Source of the DNA: Oscillospiraceae bacterium
GTDB lineage: Bacteria > Bacillota > Clostridia > Oscillospirales > Oscillospiraceae
Reading direction: 5' to 3'
NCBI GenBank assembly: GCA_017620315.1
Contig: JAFZQQ010000257.1
Coordinates: 1 to 18,312 of the forward strand
DNA: 18,312 nt
The position numbers and the translations under genes were made by a program. Under the pieces are notes generated by a model, which had not been told where the DNA came from, searched no databases, and worked only from the letters and a program-made list of their open reading frames with translations. This document shows, piece after piece, positions 13,685-18,312 of this stretch. Position 1 is the stretch's first letter. Every line of letters begins with the position of its first letter.

Positions 13685-15404
13685 GCAGACCGCGGTCAAG
13701 GCGCCTTGGCGGGATCATCTGGGCGAGGTGCCGTTCCATCTTGATTATTTCGACGGGACGATGTTCGAGGCGGTCGAGCAGATCGCCATGAAATACCCGA
13801 ACAACATCGCCTACGATTTCATGGGCCGCTCGACCACCTACCGTCAGATGCTCGCCGAGATCGAGCGCTGCGCAAAGGCGCTCAAGACCATCGGCGTCCG
13901 CGAGAACGACCGCGTGACCATTGCCCTTCCGAACTGTCCGCAGGCGGTCTGCCTGTTTTACGCCGTCAACCTTGTCGGCGCGGTGGCGAATATGATACAC
14001 CCGCTCTCCGCTGAGAAGGAGATCGAGTTCTATCTGAAAGAATCGGAGAGCGTGCTTGCCATCACGCTCGACCAGTTCTATGACAAGTTCGAGCGCGTCC
14101 GCCAGAACACGCAGGTCGTCAACATCGTCATCGCGTCGGTCAAGGACGCGCTCTCGCGGCCCATCCGCGCGGGCTATATGCTCACGGCGGGCCGCAAGAC
14201 CGAGAAGATCCCGAAGGACGCGCCGGTTTTGATGTGGAAGGAATTCATCCACCTCAGCCACTCCTGCTACTACAGGAACTATAAGGTCAAGCGTAACGGC
14301 GAGGATCCCGCGGTCATACTTTACTCCGGCGGCACCACCGGCACCAACAAGGGCATCGTGCTCACGAACCGCTGCTTCAATGCCCTCGGCAAACAGATCA
14401 TCGCAACGAATCCGATGTTCCGCGTCGGCGACAAGATGCTCGCCGCAATGCCGCTGTTCCACGGCTTCGGTCTCGGTGTGTGCATACACTCGATGCTCTC
14501 GCAGGGCGGACGGTGCATACTGATCCCCCGTTTCACCCCCAAGAGCTACGCCAAGCAGATCACAAAGAAGAAATGCAACTTCATCGCGGGCGTGCCCACG
14601 CTCTATGAGGCGCTGCTGCGTCTGCCCGGCATGGACAATGCCGACTTTTCCAGTCTTAAGGGCGTGTTCTCCGGCGGAGACAGCCTTTCTATCGAGCTGA
14701 AAAAGAAGTTTGACAAATATCTTTACGACCACAAGGCGGTCATTCAGGTGCGCGAGGGTTATGGTGCGACGGAGACCGTCTCCGCCTGCTGTCTCACGCC
14801 GCCGCACATGCACAAGGAGGGCAGCATAGGCCTGCCCTTCCCGGACACATACATAAAGATCGTCGAGCCGGACACCGACCGCGAGCTTCCGTACGGTCAG
14901 GAGGGCGAGATCGTCATCTCCGGGCCCACGGTGATGAAGGAATACATGAACAACCCTATGGAGACCGCGCGCACGCTGCGCCGCCACGCCGACGGTATGG
15001 TCTGGCTCTACACCGGCGACCTCGGCACGATGGACAAGGAGGGCTTCGTCTTCTTCCGCGGAAGGGCAAAGCGGATGATCATCTCCTCCGGCTATAACGT
15101 ATATCCCGCGCAGATAGAGAATGTGCTCGACGCGCACGAGGCTGTGCAGATGAGCTGTGTGATCGGCGTGCCCGATCCCTACCGCATGCAGAAGGTCAAG
15201 GCTTTTGTCAAGCTCAACCCAGGCTTTGCGCCCGACGACGCGACAAGGCAGTCCATACTGGCGCACTGCAAAAAAAACATCGCGAAGTACGCCATGCCTT
15301 ACGATGTGGAATTCCGCGAGGAGCTGCCCAAGACCATGGTGGGCAAGGTCGCCTACCGTGCGCTCGAGGAAGAAGAACGCGCCCGCACACAGCAGGCGGG
15401 ATAA
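13677..15404 (+). CDS. AMP-forming acyl-CoA synthetase/ligase (ANL superfamily)
   Basis: This 575-residue adenylate-forming enzyme is complete. It shows the P-loop YSGGTTGTNKG (216-226), the aromatic/ATP motif YGATET (362-367), the ribose-binding YTGD (445-448), the hinge region RGRAKRMIISSGYNVYP (461-477) and the C-terminal LPKTMVGK with Lys557 as the catalytic lysine. It should activate a carboxylic acid as acyl-AMP, then form a thioester with CoA or another thiol. Long-chain or medium-chain fatty acid-CoA ligases are the closest general type. There is no membrane segment and no fused carrier domain. Its ATG lies inside the last codons of the acyltransferase homologue (8-nt overlap), with GAGGAGG just upstream. 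The two proteins are therefore likely functional partners. Acid and final acceptor cannot be predicted; neighbouring GDPD function hints at lipid chemistry. Confidence 0.9.
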   Translation: MSKQTAVKAPWRDHLGEVPFHLDYFDGTMFEAVEQIAMKYPNNIAYDFMGRSTTYRQMLAEIERCAKALKTIGVRENDRVTIALPNCPQAVCLFYAVNLVGAVANMIHPLSAEKEIEFYLKESESVLAITLDQFYDKFERVRQNTQVVNIVIASVKDALSRPIRAGYMLTAGRKTEKIPKDAPVLMWKEFIHLSHSCYYRNYKVKRNGEDPAVILYSGGTTGTNKGIVLTNRCFNALGKQIIATNPMFRVGDKMLAAMPLFHGFGLGVCIHSMLSQGGRCILIPRFTPKSYAKQITKKKCNFIAGVPTLYEALLRLPGMDNADFSSLKGVFSGGDSLSIELKKKFDKYLYDHKAVIQVREGYGATETVSACCLTPPHMHKEGSIGLPFPDTYIKIVEPDTDRELPYGQEGEIVISGPTVMKEYMNNPMETARTLRRHADGMVWLYTGDLGTMDKEGFVFFRGRAKRMIISSGYNVYPAQIENVLDAHEAVQMSCVIGVPDPYRMQKVKAFVKLNPGFAPDDATRQSILAHCKKNIAKYAMPYDVEFREELPKTMVGKVAYRALEEEERARTQQAG

Positions 15405-15430
15405 ATCGATATAGATGGAGGTACAGCCCT

Positions 15431-16711
15431 ATGCGCGCACAGGAACTGCTTGCCGCTCTTCGCGCCGGACAGATGGACGACGCTCTTCGTCCGGTCTACG
15501 CAAGCGCGGCGCCGGACAGGATATACGGGCGTATCGAGTCCGTCGTCAACGGCTTCTGCCGAAGCTTTGACGCAGACGGCTCGCGCTCCCTGAGCATTTT
15601 CAGCGCGCCGGGCCGCACGGAGCTCGGCGGCAACCACACGGATCACCAGGGCGGCTGGGCTCTCGCGGGAAGCGTGGATATGGACACGCTCGCCTGCGTT
15701 TCTCCAAACGGCAGCAACACCGTTCGCGTGTACTCCAAGGGTCACGACCCCGTGGTTCTGGACGTCGGCGACACTTCGATACGCGAGAGCGAGCGGAGCT
15801 GCTCCATCTCTCTCGTGCGCGGCGTCGCGGCGCACATTGCCGAGCGCGGCTTCGCGCCGGGAGGCTTTGACGCCTATACGGAGACCGAGGTGCTGCGCGG
15901 CTCCGGACTTTCCAGCTCCGCGGCGTTCGAGGTGCTGATTGCGCAGATCATGAACCGCCTCTTCTGCGGCGGCGCGCTGGGCTCCACCGAGCTCGCGCAG
16001 ATCGGGCAGTACGCCGAGAACGTGTACTACGGCAAGCCCTGCGGGCTCATGGATCAGATGGCGTGCGCCACCGGGGGCGTGATCGCCATAGACTTCTCCG
16101 ATATCGTCAACGTCGACGTCCGCCGCTGCGCCGTGGACTTCGCGAAAGAGGGCTACTCGCTCGTGATCATCGACAGCGGCGCGAACCATGCCGACCTTGA
16201 CGGAGAATATGCCGCCATCCCGCGCGAGATGAAGCAGGTCGCCGCGCTCTTCGGAAAGGACAGGCTGCGCGACGTGGACGAGGCGCAGTTCCTCGCCGAG
16301 CGCGACCGCGCGCTTTCCGCCTGCAGCGAACGTCCCGTGCTTCGCGCCGAGCATTACTTCGCAGAATCCAGACGCGCCGTCGCGCAGTACGAGGCACTCT
16401 CGCGCGGCGACTTCCCGGGTTTTCTTGCGCTTGTGCGCGAATCCGGCGAGTCCTCCGAGGTCAAGCTTCAAAATGTCTCGGTCGACCGCCCCGACGGCGA
16501 CAGGCTGCTGCGCGTCATAAGAAGGGCTCGCGAGCTCGCGGGCGAAAGCGGCGCGGCGCGCGTCCACGGCGGAGGCTTTGCCGGCACGGCACAGGCATAC
16601 GTCCCGCTCGGGCGGCTCGAGAGCTTTGTCGCCGGAATGGAGGCGGAGTTCGGCAAGGGCCGCTGCCATGTGGTGCAGATACGCAACGTCGGAAGCACGC
16701 AGCTGATCTGA
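15431..16711 (+). CDS. galK: Galactokinase-family GHMP sugar kinase
   Basis: This 426-residue GHMP kinase carries the galactokinase signature as GRTELGGNHTDHQGG (61-75), the ATP loop GSGLSSSAA (157-165), GLMDQ with the likely catalytic base Asp208 (205-209), and motif 3 GGGFAGTAQAYVP (380-392). It should phosphorylate C1 of galactose or a related sugar with ATP. The signature differs from the classical GRVNLIGEHTDYNGG. The V-N-L-I-G-E stretch reads T-E-L-G-G-N, so the glutamate before HTD is asparagine, and Tyr becomes His after HTD. Such divergent kinases are common in Clostridia and may prefer another sugar. The N-terminal extension of about 50 residues is ordinary for the clostridial group. 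The start is given by GGAGG 9 nt upstream, 26 nt after the ligase stop. No galT, galE or lnpA gene is present, so placement in a Leloir pathway rests on the family only. Confidence 0.85.
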   Translation: MRAQELLAALRAGQMDDALRPVYASAAPDRIYGRIESVVNGFCRSFDADGSRSLSIFSAPGRTELGGNHTDHQGGWALAGSVDMDTLACVSPNGSNTVRVYSKGHDPVVLDVGDTSIRESERSCSISLVRGVAAHIAERGFAPGGFDAYTETEVLRGSGLSSSAAFEVLIAQIMNRLFCGGALGSTELAQIGQYAENVYYGKPCGLMDQMACATGGVIAIDFSDIVNVDVRRCAVDFAKEGYSLVIIDSGANHADLDGEYAAIPREMKQVAALFGKDRLRDVDEAQFLAERDRALSACSERPVLRAEHYFAESRRAVAQYEALSRGDFPGFLALVRESGESSEVKLQNVSVDRPDGDRLLRVIRRARELAGESGAARVHGGGFAGTAQAYVPLGRLESFVAGMEAEFGKGRCHVVQIRNVGSTQLI

Positions 16712-16731
16712 TACGATTCTTGCAAAAACGG

Positions 16732-18054
16732 ATGGTGAAGGAATTGAGAAAAGCATATCGCATTCGCAGCGCGGCGGTCGTTCTGTCAGTCGTTCTGTCC
16801 CTCGCGCTGCTCACCGGCTGCGCGAAAAAGGCTGCGGAAACCGTTTCACAGCCCGCGGCGCAGACTCCCGCGGCGCAAGGCACGCAGGCCGAGTCGTCCC
16901 CCGCGGTCGTCACCGAGCCCGCACCGGAGCCCGACATGGCCGTACATGTCAGCTCCGTGAAAGAACTGCTTGAGGCGATCGCTCCCGGTGCGGAAATCGT
17001 CATAGAACCGGGGCGCTACAACCTCTCGGAGTTCTTCGCAAATTATCCCAACGTACGCGATCTCGACCTATGGAACGAAGAGCACAAGTATGTGCGGCTG
17101 CTGTCGGTCTTTGACGGGGCGGAGCTGATGATAGAGGGCGTGGACGGGCTTTCGATCTCCGGAGGCTCCGGCGACCCGCTGGCAACCGAGCTTGTGCTGG
17201 AAGCGCGGTACGGAACCGTGCTGAACTTCCACAACTGCAAAAACATCTCGCTCTCAGGTCTCAGTTTAGGGCACACCGAAGGCGCGTATTGCAGCGGCGA
17301 CGTGGTGAGCTTTGACGCCACGCGCGGCGTTACCATGGATTCGATGGATCTCTACGGCTGCGGCGTGTACGGCATAGAGTGCAACGACTTTGCGGGCGAT
17401 ATAAGCGTTACAAATTCCTCGATACACGACTGTTCCGACGCGGCGATCGAGGTATATAACGCAGTAGGGAAGTACAGCTTCACCGACTGCCGTTTCACCG
17501 GCTCGGGATGGGGCGGCACCTTTGACCCAAGCGACAACACCGCAAGCCTCAGCTTCACGCGCTGCTTTTTCGGTGAATGGGAAAGCAACTGCTGGTATTT
17601 CGCGGAAGAGGACTATATCAGCTTCGAGGAATGCGATTGGAGCGAGATCACAAGCTATCCCGACTACAGCTATATGGAGGATGAGCTTTCCTTCGATCCC
17701 GGGGTAATGACGCAGGTCTCTCTCGTTGACGCGCCGCTTCCCGACACCTTCTGGCACGGATATATCACGGTCGACCCCCAGTCCGGCGAGACGCGCGAGC
17801 TTGACCTCTTCGGCGTGACGGACAAGCCGGACGACTACGTTTTCCTCGGCTTCAGCCCCGACGGCACCGGCGAATTCACTTATCTCGGCGAGACCCGGCG
17901 CTTCGACTGGAACTATATAGACGGTGAGACCGCCTGTGTCGCGCTGGACGACGAGAATGCCTATGTTTCGTGCTGTCGGATGCCGCTTTCGGACGGCCGG
18001 ACCCACGACTGGCTGATGATGCAGTACCGCAATATGCTGATTTGGTTCTTCTGA
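16732..18054 (+). CDS. Secreted lipoprotein with right-handed parallel beta-helix
   Basis: This 440-residue protein begins with a basic n-region (KELRKAYRIR), a hydrophobic core and the lipobox LLTGC, so it should be lipid-anchored at Cys30 on the outer face of the membrane. An Ala/Pro/Thr/Glu-rich linker follows to about residue 65. The segment VKELLEAIAPGAEIVIEPGRYNL is the typical entry of a pectate-lyase-like beta-helix. Short coils with N/D-rich turns then run to roughly residue 310 (ISLSGLSLGHTEG, VTMDSMDLYGCGVYGIEC, ISVTNSSIHDCSDAAIEV, YSFTDCRFTGSG). The C-terminal part (about 330-440) is rich in aromatic and acidic residues and has no recognised domain. Such folds bind or cleave polysaccharides, but no catalytic site is identifiable. 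ATG at 16732 is chosen; a TTG at 16720 is in frame, and neither has a clear ribosome binding site. It is the last gene before the terminator. Confidence 0.85.
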   Translation: MVKELRKAYRIRSAAVVLSVVLSLALLTGCAKKAAETVSQPAAQTPAAQGTQAESSPAVVTEPAPEPDMAVHVSSVKELLEAIAPGAEIVIEPGRYNLSEFFANYPNVRDLDLWNEEHKYVRLLSVFDGAELMIEGVDGLSISGGSGDPLATELVLEARYGTVLNFHNCKNISLSGLSLGHTEGAYCSGDVVSFDATRGVTMDSMDLYGCGVYGIECNDFAGDISVTNSSIHDCSDAAIEVYNAVGKYSFTDCRFTGSGWGGTFDPSDNTASLSFTRCFFGEWESNCWYFAEEDYISFEECDWSEITSYPDYSYMEDELSFDPGVMTQVSLVDAPLPDTFWHGYITVDPQSGETRELDLFGVTDKPDDYVFLGFSPDGTGEFTYLGETRRFDWNYIDGETACVALDDENAYVSCCRMPLSDGRTHDWLMMQYRNMLIWFF

Positions 18055-18058
18055 AATG

Positions 18059-18098
18059 AGCGGGGTCCCCGGAAAAACCGGAGGCCCCGCTCTTTTTT
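18059..18098 (+). terminator. Intrinsic terminator of the ychF-lipoprotein gene train
   Basis: AGCGGGG...CCCCGCT (18059-18065 and 18085-18091) forms a 7-bp outer stem, continued by CCGG/CCGG around an AAAAA loop with one mismatch and one wobble. A run of six T residues follows (18093-18098). It starts 4 nt after the lipoprotein stop. Confidence 0.93.
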
Positions 18099-18164
18099 GT
18101 CTTCGTCAGCTCTTCTGTTTAGCCGCGCCATTCGCAGCTCCTCACGCTGCTGCACCGCCCTTGG

Positions 18165-18263
18165 CTCCACCCATGGGGGAGTTGGCAGCCGCAAAGCGGC
18201 TGACTGCGGGAGTTTTGCGCGCCCTCCCGGCGCGAGGGGGGAGTATTTCGCGCTCCGGCGCGA
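18165..18263. repeat. Cluster of four GC-rich hairpins, probable dispersed intergenic repeat
   Basis: Four short perfect or near-perfect stems follow one another: CTCC-a-CCC/GGG-GGAG (18165-18181), CAGCCGC-AAA-GCGGCTG (18186-18202), CGCGCC-CTCCC-GGCGCG (18218-18234) and TCGCGC-TCCG-GCGCGA (18248-18263). The CTCC...GGGGGAG, GGCAGCC...GGCTGA and GGGAGTTTT wording resembles palindromic repeats scattered between genes in Oscillospiraceae genomes. That resemblance is from memory. No coding frame is convincing between 18055 and 18312. Confidence 0.55.
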
Positions 18264-18312
18264 GTGACTTTTTCGCGCATCGAAACAGTCACCAAAAAGC
18301 TGCCAGAAACCA

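Noticed and set aside
10598..16756. Several long antisense open frames, e.g. 10598-11761, 11798-13348, 13608-15266 and 15353-16756 on the minus strand
   Set aside because: They lie opposite well-identified genes with complete motifs. They read as low-complexity, Arg/His/Val/Asp-rich products and arise from codon bias in GC-rich DNA.
17961..18194. Minus-strand 77-codon frame across the terminator
   Set aside because: It runs through the terminator hairpin and into the lipoprotein gene, and its product is basic low-complexity sequence.

Overview
The window looks like a chromosomal segment of a Gram-positive anaerobe of the Clostridia, probably in or near the Oscillospiraceae/Ruminococcaceae. 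This is inferred from gene content, GGAGG-type ribosome binding sites and frequent ATGA-coupled genes; no rRNA or other taxonomic marker is present. It has two divergent halves separated by a non-coding region of about 0.5 kb (8977-9483).

Left half (1-8976, all minus strand): the promoter-proximal part of a surface or exopolysaccharide operon that continues past base 1. In transcription order it encodes a membrane phosphoglycosyl transferase that starts the repeat unit, an atypical SDR-fold protein, a WbuB-like glycosyltransferase, a CapE/FnlA-type UDP-GlcNAc 4,6-dehydratase, an RmlD-like 4-keto reductase, a WecB/CapG-type UDP-GlcNAc 2-epimerase, an integral-membrane O-acyltransferase, a Stealth-family sugar-phosphate transferase, and a GT4 glycosyltransferase that starts at TTG and is cut by the window edge. 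Dehydratase, reductase and 2-epimerase form a complete route to a UDP-2-acetamido-2,6-dideoxy-L-hexose. The reductase is a simple RmlD type without the cupin half of CapF, so UDP-L-QuiNAc (via UDP-L-RhaNAc) is more likely than UDP-L-FucNAc. The Stealth protein and acyltransferase predict a phosphodiester-containing, acylated polymer. Flippase and polymerase genes are not in view.

Middle (8977-9483): two divergent promoters, a GC-rich leader hairpin with competing arms upstream of the polysaccharide operon, an operator-like palindrome over its -10, and four TGTTTTG half-sites in alternating orientation.

Right half (9484-18054, all plus strand, visibly more GC-rich): a tightly packed gene train ending at a strong intrinsic terminator (18059-18098). 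It encodes the YchF ATPase, an SLC45/GPH-like MFS transporter, a glycerophosphodiester phosphodiesterase, a lipoyl-less E2-type acyltransferase homologue, an AMP-forming acyl ligase whose start overlaps the preceding stop, a galactokinase-type sugar kinase and a beta-helix lipoprotein. The acyltransferase/ligase pair with the phosphodiesterase suggests an uncharacterised acyl or lipid metabolism module. The window ends in a GC-rich cluster of hairpins that looks like a dispersed intergenic repeat.
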